DNA from: Halonotius sp046719765
GTDB lineage: Archaea; Halobacteriota; Halobacteria; Halobacteriales; Haloferacaceae
Reading direction: 5' to 3'
NCBI RefSeq assembly: GCF_046719765.1
Contig: NZ_JABEBY010000008.1
Coordinates: 70,084 to 134,083 of the forward strand
Length of the DNA stretch: 64,000 nucleotides
Made by a program: the position numbers and the translations under genes. A model generated the notes under the pieces. The model did no database searches and was not told where the DNA came from. It was given only the letters and a program-made list of their open reading frames with translations. Of this stretch, positions 1 to 7,952 are shown in pieces (position 1 is the stretch's first letter; every line of letters begins with the position of its first letter).

Positions 1-66
1 CTCGCCGTAGACGACGGCGTGCTCGCCGAAGAGGTACACCTTGCCCGGCGCGCTCACGACCGTCAT
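1..66 (-). CDS. mvk: Mevalonate kinase, N-terminal fragment (cut by window edge)
   Basis: Only the first 22 codons are inside the window. They read MTVVSAPGKVYLFGEHAVVY and on, which is the N-terminus of a GHMP kinase; the APGKVYLFGEHAVVYGE pattern is typical of mevalonate kinase. The enzyme phosphorylates mevalonate in the archaeal isoprenoid (ether lipid) pathway. Established knowledge of haloarchaea places mvk downstream of rpsB and eno, as here, although a lipoprotein gene lies between. The rest of the gene is off the left edge, so completeness cannot be judged. Confidence 0.85.
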   Translation of the reverse strand, partial: MTVVSAPGKVYLFGEHAVVYGE

Positions 67-509
67 CGCTCACCCGCTCCTGTGGGGTAGTGGGGAGTTG
101 CCGTCGGGTTTGTCATCTATATTCACCGCACTGTAGCGTAGGTTTTTATATGGTTGCATGCGAACGTGGGAATGTGAACGCCACCCACACTGTGGTTGGC
201 ACTCACGTGTTTGGGGTGCGGCCCTCGCCCTCCTCAAACGGGATCAGGGAATGCACGCGGCGTCCGCACGGTGGTGCGGACATTGGTTTTCACTGTCTGT
301 GCGTCGACTCCGGCACCGAGATGCGGAGTAGTGGTTCTGTTCGATACAAGGAGCTATGACTGTATACTCATTTCCCCGACAGTCTCGCCGGTCTGTAACA
401 CAACTGTCCTGTTTCTCTGTTGAAACCTGTCGAAGGCGTCGCTACCACTCGTTGTGAGGGTGAGATTCGTGTCGATATTGTATATTCAAACGCCGTGTGG
501 GGTGCCCGG
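67..509. other. Intergenic region between mvk and the lipoprotein gene
   Basis: About 440 bases with no convincing coding frame. It holds the probable mvk TATA box near 143-152. The remainder is moderately AT-richer than the genes, and I see no RNA gene or repeat in it. Confidence 0.5.
143..152 (-). promoter_or_regulatory. Probable TATA element for mvk
   Basis: On the minus strand this reads CATATAAAAA, a good archaeal TATA box. A start site about 27 bases downstream would lie near 120, giving a leader of about 50 bases before the ATG at 66. This suggests mvk has its own promoter in addition to any read-through from the ribosomal operon. The start site is inferred. Confidence 0.45.
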
Positions 510-1445
510 TCACTCCGGCTGATGGATGTAGAGCCCATAGCGGTACAGCTGCTCGCCATACCACAGCAGCTTCCCGTTCAGGCTGTCGTCGGCGGTCGCA
601 ACGCCGAGGGCCGCCAGCACCGCCTCGTACTCCGTCGACAGCGGCGTTGCTTCCGTATACTCGCCGCCGACCGCGCGATCCAGCAGGTCGCGGGCTGCCG
701 CCGACAGCGACCCGTCGTCGAGTTCGGCGTCGATCTCGGCGGCGAACACCACCTCGCGGAACCCGGCCTCGTCGTCGGCAACGGGGATCGCTTGCGTTGT
801 CTGCTCCGTCTCTGTGATCGATTCGGTGGTGATAGAGACGCGGTACGGAAAGCCGCCGTCTTCGGTCATCGAGACGACTGCACCGTCGAGGTCGCCGCTC
901 GCCAGCCGGCTGTCGCGCTCGGCCGGCCGCCGGAGGACGTAGGCGTCATCCCGGAGCAGGTCAGCCGACGCCCCCGCGCCGCGGGTCGCGCTGTTGGAGT
1001 GGAGGATTTTAATTACTCGCGCACTCGGTCGGTCGAGGCTGTCGACGTGGATTGCAGTGTCGCCAGCGTTCTCGCTTTCGAGGGCCTCGACACGAACCAG
1101 CGTTCGATCCATCTCCTGCCGACCAGTGGCCGCGCTATCGATCTGGAAATATCGCTCCTCGCCAGCGACGTAGCTGTCTTCCGGCAGCGGCGTGAAACCG
1201 TAGGTTCTGTGTGTGCCATCAGGGATGATAGCGGCCAGCGCGGTGCGGGCTGGATCGCCGAACAGCGCGTCGTCGCTCGGCTCGTACAGCGCGTGCTCGG
1301 TTGGGCTGGCGTCGATCGTATCGATGCTGAGCGTGTATTCGGTCGACTGGTCGCTATCATCGAGGCCACCGCTCGCACAGCCGGCCAGCCCGGCCAGCAT
1401 CGCTGGGGCGGTCGCTTGGAGGAGTCGGCGTCGACTCGGGGACAT
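510..1445 (-). CDS. Tat-exported lipoprotein of unknown function
   Basis: The 311-residue protein begins MSPSRRRLLQ, a twin-arginine signal, followed by a hydrophobic stretch and a lipobox LAGC with the lipid-modified Cys at about residue 23. It should therefore be exported folded by the Tat system and anchored to the outer face of the membrane. The mature part is acidic (halophilic surface protein) and I recognise no catalytic motif. It lies between rpsB and mvk, on the same strand, where many haloarchaea have the two genes nearly adjacent. Its substrate or partner is unknown. Confidence 0.8.
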   Translation of the reverse strand: MSPSRRRLLQATAPAMLAGLAGCASGGLDDSDQSTEYTLSIDTIDASPTEHALYEPSDDALFGDPARTALAAIIPDGTHRTYGFTPLPEDSYVAGEERYFQIDSAATGRQEMDRTLVRVEALESENAGDTAIHVDSLDRPSARVIKILHSNSATRGAGASADLLRDDAYVLRRPAERDSRLASGDLDGAVVSMTEDGGFPYRVSITTESITETEQTTQAIPVADDEAGFREVVFAAEIDAELDDGSLSAAARDLLDRAVGGEYTEATPLSTEYEAVLAALGVATADDSLNGKLLWYGEQLYRYGLYIHQPE

Positions 1446-1522
1446 ACGCGGCCCTTCGACTGGGGATACTTGCGACTGTCGAATCGGCGACAGAATGAAA
1501 CGGAAATCTGCGAAAAAGCCCG

Positions 1523-2416
1523 CTACAGCGCGTCTTCGAAGTCTTCGAGCTCGTAGAGCGTGCCGGCGTTGCGTCGGTCGAGCGTCTCGTTGGCAAGCAG
1601 CCAGTAGACAACGCTTAGCGCGCGGCGACCCTTGTTGTTGGTCGGGACAACGAGATCAACATTGCTGACCTGGTTGTTGGAGTCACACATCGCAATCACC
1701 GGGATGCCGACGGTGATCGCCTCCTTGACTGCTTGGGCGTCGCCGATCGGGTCGGTGACCACAACGACATCCGGCTCGATGTAGCCGGCGTAGTCGGGGT
1801 TGGTCAGCGTCCCGGGGATGAACCGCCCGGTGCGGGCGCGTGCGCCGATCGCCTCGGCGAACTTCTCGGCCGGGAACCGGCCGTACTGCCGGGAGGAGGT
1901 CACGAGGATCTGCTCGGGATCGTAGTTTGCCAGGAAGTCCGCCGCCGTCCGGATGCGGCTGTCGGTCTGACTCACATCGAGCACGTAGAGCCCATCGTCA
2001 CGGACGCGGTGGATAAACCGCTCCATATCGTGGGTCTTCTGTTGGGTACCGATGTGGACACCCGCGCCGAGATAGTCCTCGACGGGAATGAGGAGATCGG
2101 CCTCGTCGTCCGGCATCACGTCGTCGTCGAACGGCGTGGCTTCCTCCTCCTCCTCAGCCTCGGCGTCAGCTTCGGCTTCGTCGTCAGCGTCGGCTTCGGC
2201 GTCAGCATCAGCAGCCTCCTCGGCCGCCGCAGCGTCGGCCTCAGCGTCGTCGCTGTCAGCGTCGGCGTCGCCGTCTGCCTCGGTTGCTTCGGCCTCCTCG
2301 GCAGCCTCGCTGGCGGCGTCGGTGGCGTCCGGTTCGTCATCGACAGGCTCCTCGGCGTCGGCGTCGGCCGCCTCGGCGTTGTCCTGTTCTTCGAGTTCTG
2401 TGTTGTTGTCGCTCAT
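1523..2416 (-). CDS. rpsB: 30S ribosomal protein uS2 with long acidic N-terminal extension
   Basis: uS2 is a small-subunit ribosomal protein. The core begins near residue 105 and contains the typical stretches GAGVHIGTQQKT, VLDVSQTD and FIPGTLTNP. The first roughly 100 residues are almost entirely Asp, Glu and Ala, with no Lys or Arg until about residue 125. Acidic S2 extensions are known in haloarchaea, but this one is long. The start follows enolase by a 4-base overlap (stop at 2413, ATG at 2416), implying translational coupling in the ribosomal operon. Confidence 0.97.
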   Translation of the reverse strand: MSDNNTELEEQDNAEAADADAEEPVDDEPDATDAASEAAEEAEATEADGDADADSDDAEADAAAAEEAADADAEADADDEAEADAEAEEEEEATPFDDDVMPDDEADLLIPVEDYLGAGVHIGTQQKTHDMERFIHRVRDDGLYVLDVSQTDSRIRTAADFLANYDPEQILVTSSRQYGRFPAEKFAEAIGARARTGRFIPGTLTNPDYAGYIEPDVVVVTDPIGDAQAVKEAITVGIPVIAMCDSNNQVSNVDLVVPTNNKGRRALSVVYWLLANETLDRRNAGTLYELEDFEDAL

Positions 2417-3612
2417 ACTGCGTCGTCCGCGATTCGGATCAGTTCGTTTAGCTTGGCGGTGCGTTCGCCGGCAACGGTGCCGGTCTTGATGTAGTCGGCG
2501 TCGGTGGCGACCGCCAGATGGGCGATCGTCGTATCCTCGGTTTCTCCCGAGCGGTGGGAGATGATCGTCTTGTAGCCGTGTTTGACGGCTAGCTCGATCG
2601 CATCGAAGGTGTCCGACAACGAGCCGATCTGGTTGGGCTTGATCAGGATGCTGTTGGCCGCGCCGGCGTCGATGCCGTCCTGCAGCCGCGAGACGTTGGT
2701 GACGAAGAGGTCGTCACCGCAGATCAGCGTCTGGTCGCCGACCTGCTCGGTCAACTCGGCGAAGGCCTCGTAGTCGTTTTCGTCGAGTGGATCCTCGACG
2801 TAGGCGAGGTCGTACTCTTCGACGAGATCAGCGACGTACTCGATCTGTTCGTCGGTCGATTTCTCGCCGTCGCTGTACTGGTAGGCACCGTCTTCGTACA
2901 TCTCGGCGGCGGCCATATCGAGGCCGAACTTGATCTCGAAGCCGACCTCCTCGGCGACCTGTGAGACCGCCTCGTCGACGATCTCGAAGGCTTCGTCGTC
3001 GTCGATCGGTGGGGCCCACGCGCCCTCGTCGCCTTTGCCCGCGCCGATTTCGCGCTCATCGAAGATGTCGCCGATCTGCGCGTGGACGGCGGCGTTGGCG
3101 AAGACGGCTTCCTCGACGCTTGGCGCGCCGACTGGAGCCGAGAGGAACTCCTGGATGTCGGTGGCGTCTTTGGCGTGTTCGCCGCCGCCGACAACGTTGC
3201 CCAGCGGGATCGGGAAGTTGTCGCCGCGGAACGCGCCGCCGAGATGCTGATAGAGTGGCGCGCCTAGCGTGTCCGCGCCGGCCTTGGCGGCGGCCATCGA
3301 GATGGCGACCGCGCTGTTGGCACCGATCTCCGAGAAGTTGTCGGTGCCGTCAGCCGCCCGCAGTGCGTTGTCGACCGCGCGCTGGTCGCCCGCGTAGACG
3401 GTGTCAACCAGCCGTGGCACCGCGTGTTCGCGGGCGTTGGCGATGGCTTCCTTGGCCGGCAGTTCGATCGCTTCGTACTCGCCGGTCGAGGCACCCGAGG
3501 GTGCCGCGGCGCGGCCGAAGCCACCGGCGTCGGTGAGTACATCTGCTTCAACCGTGGCGTTCCCACGGGAGTCCAGTACGCGTCGGAGTGAAACGGAGCT
3601 GATTCGTGTCAT
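2413..3612 (-). CDS. eno: Enolase (phosphopyruvate hydratase)
   Basis: The 399-residue protein begins MTRISSVSLRRVLDSRGNAT and has the metal-binding and catalytic segments YVEDPLDEND, TLICGDDL, ILIKPNQIG and ISHRSGET. It converts 2-phosphoglycerate to phosphoenolpyruvate. The start at 3612 is chosen because it matches the family N-terminus and overlaps the rpoK stop in an ATGA arrangement; the frame is open further upstream, but that part is the shadow of rpoK. Presence of eno in the ribosomal/RNA polymerase operon is characteristic of haloarchaea. Confidence 0.97.
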   Translation of the reverse strand: MTRISSVSLRRVLDSRGNATVEADVLTDAGGFGRAAAPSGASTGEYEAIELPAKEAIANAREHAVPRLVDTVYAGDQRAVDNALRAADGTDNFSEIGANSAVAISMAAAKAGADTLGAPLYQHLGGAFRGDNFPIPLGNVVGGGEHAKDATDIQEFLSAPVGAPSVEEAVFANAAVHAQIGDIFDEREIGAGKGDEGAWAPPIDDDEAFEIVDEAVSQVAEEVGFEIKFGLDMAAAEMYEDGAYQYSDGEKSTDEQIEYVADLVEEYDLAYVEDPLDENDYEAFAELTEQVGDQTLICGDDLFVTNVSRLQDGIDAGAANSILIKPNQIGSLSDTFDAIELAVKHGYKTIISHRSGETEDTTIAHLAVATDADYIKTGTVAGERTAKLNELIRIADDAV

Positions 3613-3782
3613 TGGTCTCGGTTGATCGTAAACGGCAGGACGCCCGCGTCGTACTCCTCGGCGGCGATGAGGATCGGCTCGCTTTGGTCGGTCTCGACGA
3701 GCACTGGGGCCCCATAGGAGATCTGCAGCGACCGCGCGCCGAGAATGCGGGCCTTCTCGTAGCGGTTGTAGTGCATGCTCAT
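3609..3782 (-). CDS. rpoK: DNA-directed RNA polymerase subunit K (Rpb6/omega-like)
   Basis: A 57-residue protein beginning MSMHYNRYEKARILGARSLQ, with the family's signature NRYEKARILGARxLQ followed by SYGAPVL. It is the archaeal counterpart of eukaryotic Rpb6 and bacterial omega and helps assemble RNA polymerase. The start is set at 3782 because that ATG overlaps the rpoN stop (ATGA). An in-frame ATG at 3776 is an alternative. Its own stop overlaps the eno start, so rpoN, rpoK and eno look translationally coupled. Confidence 0.95.
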   Translation of the reverse strand: MSMHYNRYEKARILGARSLQISYGAPVLVETDQSEPILIAAEEYDAGVLPFTINRDQ

Positions 3783-3973
3783 TGGTATGGGGCAACGACG
3801 TCGACAAGATCCGTGTGCGATACCATCATGCGCCGACAGCAGTGGCGGGTGATCCCCAGGTCGTCGAGTACCTCCGCGGGGTCTTCATCGCCCTCGCTGG
3901 CGCGTGCCTCGAATGCCTCGTAGTGTTCACCGATGACCGTGCCACAGGTGAAACACCGGACTGGGATCATCAT
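3779..3973 (-). CDS. rpoN: DNA-directed RNA polymerase subunit N (Rpb10)
   Basis: A 64-residue zinc-binding subunit with the Rpb10 signature: MMIPVRCFTCG at the N-terminus and RHCCRRMM near the C-terminus. Cys7, Cys10, Cys45 and Cys46 would hold one zinc. It sits at the assembly platform formed with subunits D and L. Neighbours are rps9 upstream and rpoK downstream, the standard archaeal order. Confidence 0.97.
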   Translation of the reverse strand: MMIPVRCFTCGTVIGEHYEAFEARASEGDEDPAEVLDDLGITRHCCRRMMVSHTDLVDVVAPYQ

Positions 3974-3985
3974 GCGTAGGTCACC

Positions 3986-4384
3986 TCAGCGGTAGGACTT
4001 CTGGTAGCGCGCCCGTGCACCCGGGCCGCCCCACTTTTTCTTCTCGGATTGCCGAACGTCGTTGACGAGCAGCGAGCGATCAAACTCGCGGTAGGCCTCG
4101 CGCAGTTCGGCATCGTTGTGATGCTGGACGAGCCCGCGGGCGAGGGCGGTGCGGACGGCGTCGGCCTGGCCGCTGAAGCCGCCGCCCTCGACGGTCACGT
4201 CGATGTCGACGCTGTCTCGCAGATCGTCGTCGGCGATGCGGAACGGTTCAAGCATCTTGAGCTGTGCCATCTCCGGCTCAACCAGCTCGACGGGCTGGGA
4301 GTTGATCCGGACACGGCCCTCACCCTCACGCACGGTTGCGCGGGCGATGGCCGTCTTCTTTTTACCTGATGTGTTGGTTACCAT
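3986..4384 (-). CDS. rps9: 30S ribosomal protein uS9
   Basis: The 132-residue protein has the uS9 core: GKKKTAIARATVREG near the N-terminus, GGGFSGQADAVRTALARGL in the middle, and the basic tail GGPGARARYQKSYR that reaches into the decoding centre. The start overlaps the end of rpl13 by 7 bases. It is part of the minus-strand ribosomal operon. Confidence 0.97.
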   Translation of the reverse strand: MVTNTSGKKKTAIARATVREGEGRVRINSQPVELVEPEMAQLKMLEPFRIADDDLRDSVDIDVTVEGGGFSGQADAVRTALARGLVQHHNDAELREAYREFDRSLLVNDVRQSEKKKWGGPGARARYQKSYR

Positions 4385-4815
4385 GTAACGTTTGCCCCCA
4401 GTTTCTCTGAGATCTCGCCAAGCGAGATGAACTTGATATTCGAGAGCCGATCCAGTGAGGTGCCGTCAAGCACCTCGCCGTCCTCGTCGTAGGGGTTGCC
4501 GAGGTAGACGCGGACGTTCTCGAAGGCCTCCCGGCCGTGATCCTGTTTGTACGGCAACATCCCGCGGATCGCGCGCTTGAAGATGCGATCCGGTCGTTTC
4601 GGGTAGTACGGCCCGCTGTCGGAGCCGACCTCGGCGCGTTTCCGGTAGGTCTCCATCGTCGACTCCGGATTGCCGGTGATGACGGCGTCTTCGGCGTTGA
4701 CGACAGCGATGCGGTCGCCATCAAGTGCCTGCTGGGCGACCTCGCTGGCGACGCGACCAAGGATGCAGTCTCTGGCGTCGATGACGACATCGACGTCGAA
4801 CTTGGCCGCGCTCAT
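4378..4815 (-). CDS. rpl13: 50S ribosomal protein uL13
   Basis: A 145-residue large-subunit protein with the uL13 landmarks DARDCILGRVASEVA near the N-terminus, then RPDRIFKRAIRGMLPYK and a short C-terminus. Length matches other archaeal uL13. The ATG overlaps the rpl18e stop by 4 bases, indicating coupled translation. Confidence 0.97.
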   Translation of the reverse strand: MSAAKFDVDVVIDARDCILGRVASEVAQQALDGDRIAVVNAEDAVITGNPESTMETYRKRAEVGSDSGPYYPKRPDRIFKRAIRGMLPYKQDHGREAFENVRVYLGNPYDEDGEVLDGTSLDRLSNIKFISLGEISEKLGANVTW

Positions 4816-5165
4816 CGAATCACCCGGACGTTACTGCCCTCAGGATTGCTGTCGAGGGCTTCTTCGAGTGTCACCGCGTCGCCGACCTGCCCGATCTTCC
4901 GGCGGGCGGTCGCAGAGAAGTCGACGGCGGCGATCGTGACGTTTGTTTCGAGCACACCACTGCCCAGCACCTTGCCGGGGACAACGACGGTTTCGTCTTC
5001 CCGGGCGTATCGCTCGATACGACCAAGGTTGACTTCCGCGTGGGTGCGCCGTGGCTTTGCGAGACGGTCGGCGATATCGCGCCAGACACCGGCATCTGAC
5101 TCGCCTGCGACCGTCCGTAGCTCGGCGATGAGACTCTGTAGTCTCGGATTCGTTTTGCTGCTCAT
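4812..5165 (-). CDS. rpl18e: 50S ribosomal protein eL18 (L18e)
   Basis: A 117-residue archaeal/eukaryotic-type ribosomal protein beginning MSSKTNPRLQSLIAELRT and containing WRDIADRLAKPRRTHAEVN and VVVPGKVLGSG, typical of eL18 (HL29 in Haloarcula). It is the first protein gene after tRNA-Leu, and its ATG is about 28 bases downstream of that tRNA. Confidence 0.96.
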   Translation of the reverse strand: MSSKTNPRLQSLIAELRTVAGESDAGVWRDIADRLAKPRRTHAEVNLGRIERYAREDETVVVPGKVLGSGVLETNVTIAAVDFSATARRKIGQVGDAVTLEEALDSNPEGSNVRVIR

Positions 5166-5192
5166 GAATACTGCTCCTGAGAGAAATCGGAG

Positions 5193-5277
5193 TGCAGGGA
5201 GCAGGATTTGAACCTGCGGACCCCTATGGGACAGCGCCCTGAACGCTGCGCCGTTGGCCTGACTTGGCTATCCCTGC
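5193..5277 (-). tRNA. tRNA-Leu (anticodon CAG)
   Basis: On the minus strand the acceptor arms GCAGGGA and TCCCTGC pair, followed by discriminator A. The anticodon stem CAGCG/CGCTG encloses loop TTCAGGG, giving anticodon CAG. There is a long variable arm, as in class II tRNAs, and a T arm with TTCAAAT. No intron is seen. It is embedded in the ribosomal operon between rpoD and rpl18e, as known for haloarchaea; the operon transcript must be processed at the tRNA. Confidence 0.95.
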
Positions 5278-5441
5278 ACGCACTCCGAGGTACCGCACAC
5301 CACGGCTTACCTGTTTCGATCCCACGCCGGTCTGTCATCGACCGACGGCCACGGCTCGGCGGCCACACGGCTACAGGGCCGGGGCGGCGAGCGCGTGAGT
5401 GGATCGAGTGTGTCATGGTGGTGTCCGGTGGGTGCAGTCAG

Positions 5442-6191
5442 CTAAACGGTGACTGCGTCGTGTAGTTCGTCCGCGCGGTCGCCGAGCGATTCGGCGGCGC
5501 GGAGCACCAGTTCCTCAACATCGAAGGAGCCGTCGGTCTCGACGTGGAACACGTAGGCTCCGGGCACGTCTTCGACGGTCAGCTCCGTGCCGGGATACTT
5601 GTTCGTGAGGTCGTGATCGAACTCCTTGGTGAGGACAACCTCGCCCTCGTCGGTTTCGATCGCCCCACGCAGAATCTCCGGCTCCTGTTCGTCGAACTCG
5701 CCGATGTCGTCACCGACGGTGACCGACTGGAGGTGGCGGAAGCCGACAGCCACGCCGCCCTGCTGTTTGGCGTGTTCCTTGCCGGGTTCCAACACCGCAT
5801 CGGCCTCGAATTCGAGGCTGTGGCCCTCTTTGAGCTCGACGATCGGGATGTTTTCGTCTGCCGGCTGCACCAACTCGTCGCTGGATTCGATATCGCCGGA
5901 GTAGGCCGTTGCTGGCCCCTCAACATCGAGGGCGACGGTGACGGTGTCGCCGATCTCAAAGTCGTCCAGCGGCGTCGTCAACGGGACGAGACCCAATCGC
6001 AGGCCGATCATCTCGTCGAACATGACCGAGGAGTTCTCGGTAAACCGAACGGTGTCGATGGCGAACGTCGGCACATCGGCGACCATCGCCCGGCGGAAGC
6101 CGTTGGCTAACGCCGGCGTCAGCCCGCGAACAACGAAGCGGGCCTGCCGATCGTCGCGTTCGATGATCTGAACGTCGAATTGGCCTGACAT
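5442..6191 (-). CDS. rpoD: DNA-directed RNA polymerase subunit D (Rpb3/alpha-like)
   Basis: The 249-residue protein begins MSGQFDVQIIERDDRQARFV and has the alpha/Rpb3 motif ANGFRRAMVADVPTFAID, followed by FTENSSVMFDEMIGLRLGLVPL. It pairs with subunit L as the assembly platform of RNA polymerase. I see no Cys-rich ferredoxin-like insert of the kind some archaeal D subunits carry. It follows rps11 with a 1-base gap. Confidence 0.97.
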   Translation of the reverse strand: MSGQFDVQIIERDDRQARFVVRGLTPALANGFRRAMVADVPTFAIDTVRFTENSSVMFDEMIGLRLGLVPLTTPLDDFEIGDTVTVALDVEGPATAYSGDIESSDELVQPADENIPIVELKEGHSLEFEADAVLEPGKEHAKQQGGVAVGFRHLQSVTVGDDIGEFDEQEPEILRGAIETDEGEVVLTKEFDHDLTNKYPGTELTVEDVPGAYVFHVETDGSFDVEELVLRAAESLGDRADELHDAVTV

Positions 6192-6192
6192 A

Positions 6193-6582
6193 CTAGAGTC
6201 GCTTGTTTTTCGGCGCGCGTGTCCCGTCGTGCGGGATCGGGGTTACGTCCTCGATGCGGCCGATTTCGATGCCAGCCCGGGCCAGCGCGCGGATCGTCGC
6301 CTGCGCGCCAGGGCCGGGGGATTTGTTGCCGTTGCCGCCGGGGCCGCGCACGCGAACGTGGACGCCCTCGATGCCCGCGGCCTTCGCCTTCTCGGCGACG
6401 ACCTCGGCCATCTGCATGGCGGCGTACGGCGACGCTTCGTCACGGTTCTGCTTGACCACGGTACCACCGGACGATTTGGCCAGCGTTTCCGCGCCGGTCT
6501 GGTCGGTGATCGTGATCAGCGTGTTGTTAAACGAGGAGAACACGTGGGCGATGCCCCACTTGTCGTCTTGTGATTCGCTCAT
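6193..6582 (-). CDS. rps11: 30S ribosomal protein uS11
   Basis: A 129-residue protein with the uS11 signatures WGIAHVFSSFNNTLITITD, GGTVVKQNRDEASPYAAM and the C-terminal DVTPIPHDGTRAPKNKRL. It lies on the platform of the small subunit near the mRNA exit. It sits between rps4 and rpoD, the usual order. Confidence 0.97.
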   Translation of the reverse strand: MSESQDDKWGIAHVFSSFNNTLITITDQTGAETLAKSSGGTVVKQNRDEASPYAAMQMAEVVAEKAKAAGIEGVHVRVRGPGGNGNKSPGPGAQATIRALARAGIEIGRIEDVTPIPHDGTRAPKNKRL

Positions 6583-6585
6583 TGG

Positions 6586-7113
6586 TTACTCCTGGGCCTC
6601 CGCCCGGGCTGGATGCAGGTCGTCTGCGAGTGGGCTGGTCTCATCGTAGCTGATCGCCGACTCTTCGGCGACCTCGACGGTGCGGGAGGGCGTCGTCGCC
6701 CGGGCACCGTTGACGGTGATGTGGCCGTGAGAGATGAACTGCCGGGCCTGCTGTGGGGTGCTGGCCAGGCCATCCCGGTAGACGACCGTCTGGAGTCGTC
6801 GTTCGAGGATGTCGGTGACCTCAAGCGACAGAATGTCGGTGATCGTGTCGTTGTCGCCGAGGATCCCGTAGCGGCGGAGCTTGGCGAGGAACTCGCTGCC
6901 GGCTTCGGCAGCGGCCTCGGTGTCGCCCTGTGCCTCACCGATGAGACGGCGGGCCTCCCGTCGGATCGATCGGAGTTCCGACTGGGCGCGCCAGAGTTCC
7001 TCTTTGTTTTTCAGGCCGTAGCGACCGACGAGGCCGCTTTCTTCGGCGATCCGTTCACCCTGGTAGGGGTGGTTTGGCGTCTCGTAGCCGACGGTGTTTT
7101 GGCCGGTTGTCAT
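6586..7113 (-). CDS. rps4: 30S ribosomal protein uS4
   Basis: A 175-residue protein with an S4 RNA-binding domain at about residues 105-150 (VVYRDGLASTPQQARQFISH then GHITVNG). The N-terminal part has GLKNKEELWRAQSELRSIRR, typical of archaeal S4. The ATG overlaps the rps13 stop by 4 bases. Confidence 0.97.
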   Translation of the reverse strand: MTTGQNTVGYETPNHPYQGERIAEESGLVGRYGLKNKEELWRAQSELRSIRREARRLIGEAQGDTEAAAEAGSEFLAKLRRYGILGDNDTITDILSLEVTDILERRLQTVVYRDGLASTPQQARQFISHGHITVNGARATTPSRTVEVAEESAISYDETSPLADDLHPARAEAQE

Positions 7114-7658
7114 TCGTCGTCATCCCCTGCGGCCGCCTCTTCTTCGGCGGCCGCTTCCTCTGCTTGCTCCTCTTTGATCCGCTCGACGTTGACACCGATC
7201 GTCCCTTCGGTACGACCGGTGGATTTGGTGCGCTGGCCGCGAACCTTCTGGCCGCGCTTGTGGCGGATCCCCTTGTAGGAGTCGATCATCTGCATGCGGT
7301 TGATGTCCTGTCGGCGCTGCTCTTCGACCTCACTGCCGACGATGTGGCTGGACTCACCGGTAAAGAAGTCGTCTTGCCGGTTGACCATCCACTCGGGCAT
7401 GTGGTCGTCGAGGTTTTCGACGACATCGACAACGCTGTCGATCTCGTCGTCCTCAAGCAGGCCGAAGGTGGCTGTACGGTCGATATCGGCCGCCTCGGTC
7501 ACGATGCGTGCCGTGCGCTGGCCGATACCGTTCATGTCTGTGAGACTGCGTTCGACGCTCTTCGTGCCGTCAAGATCGGTCTGTCCGATCCGGACGAAGT
7601 ACCGGAGGTCTTCGTCGTCCTCCGCCGTCGAACCGTCTTCGGTGTCTTCTGCACTCAT
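7110..7658 (-). CDS. rps13: 30S ribosomal protein uS13
   Basis: The 182-residue protein contains the uS13 core FVRIGQTDLDGTKSVERSL then MNGIGQRTARIV, and the basic C-terminal GIRHKRGQKVRGQRTKSTGR. The start at 7658 gives MSAEDTEDGS, which fits haloarchaeal S13. The open frame runs further upstream into tRNA-Ser and is not coding there. The C-terminus has an Ala/Glu-rich tail. It is the first protein gene of the operon. Confidence 0.96.
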   Translation of the reverse strand: MSAEDTEDGSTAEDDEDLRYFVRIGQTDLDGTKSVERSLTDMNGIGQRTARIVTEAADIDRTATFGLLEDDEIDSVVDVVENLDDHMPEWMVNRQDDFFTGESSHIVGSEVEEQRRQDINRMQMIDSYKGIRHKRGQKVRGQRTKSTGRTEGTIGVNVERIKEEQAEEAAAEEEAAAGDDDE

Positions 7659-7678
7659 AGCTAGTTCAGTTGTGCGAG

Positions 7679-7764
7679 CGTTGCGGCGGGGATTCGAACC
7701 CCGGAGGCAGTGACGCCACAGAGTTAGCAACCCTGCGCCTTGGGCCAAGCTTGGCTACCGCAAC
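7679..7764 (-). tRNA. tRNA-Ser (anticodon GCT)
   Basis: On the minus strand the acceptor arms GTTGCGG and CCGCAAC pair, with discriminator G as expected for serine. The anticodon stem CAGGG/CTCTG holds loop TTGCTAA, giving anticodon GCT for AGC/AGU codons. A long variable arm is present, and the T loop is TTCGAAT. It heads the ribosomal operon, about 20 bases upstream of rps13. Confidence 0.95.
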
Positions 7765-7846
7765 CCGCGGTTGTCGGTCATATTGTCGCCCCCATGGACT
7801 CGGGGCCGGTTGCCCCTACAGTACTACGAGTAAGCGAAGCCTTGTC

Positions 7847-7860
7847 GGTTACTTAAGGGT
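7847..7860 (-). promoter_or_regulatory. Probable promoter of the tRNA-Ser/ribosomal operon
   Basis: The minus strand reads ACCCTTAAGTAACC, a TATA-like box about 85 bases upstream of tRNA-Ser and the only good candidate between the tRNA and the divergent small gene at 7953. The start site would fall near 7825. Inferred from base composition and spacing only. Confidence 0.35.
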
Positions 7861-7952
7861 CACGGATAGTCGGAGGCATGCGGCGGTGTCGCATGGCTGT
7901 CAGCGACCGCGAAAACCGGATTCATTTTAGTAATCCACCGAAACACTGAGAT

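Noticed and set aside
2088..2489. Ser/Ala-rich plus-strand frames across the acidic uS2 extension
   Set aside because: They are reverse-complement shadows of the Asp/Glu/Ala codons and have no independent support.
3613..3807. Open frame upstream of enolase
   Set aside because: It is the shadow of rpoK and gives an Arg-rich sequence unlike any enolase N-terminus.
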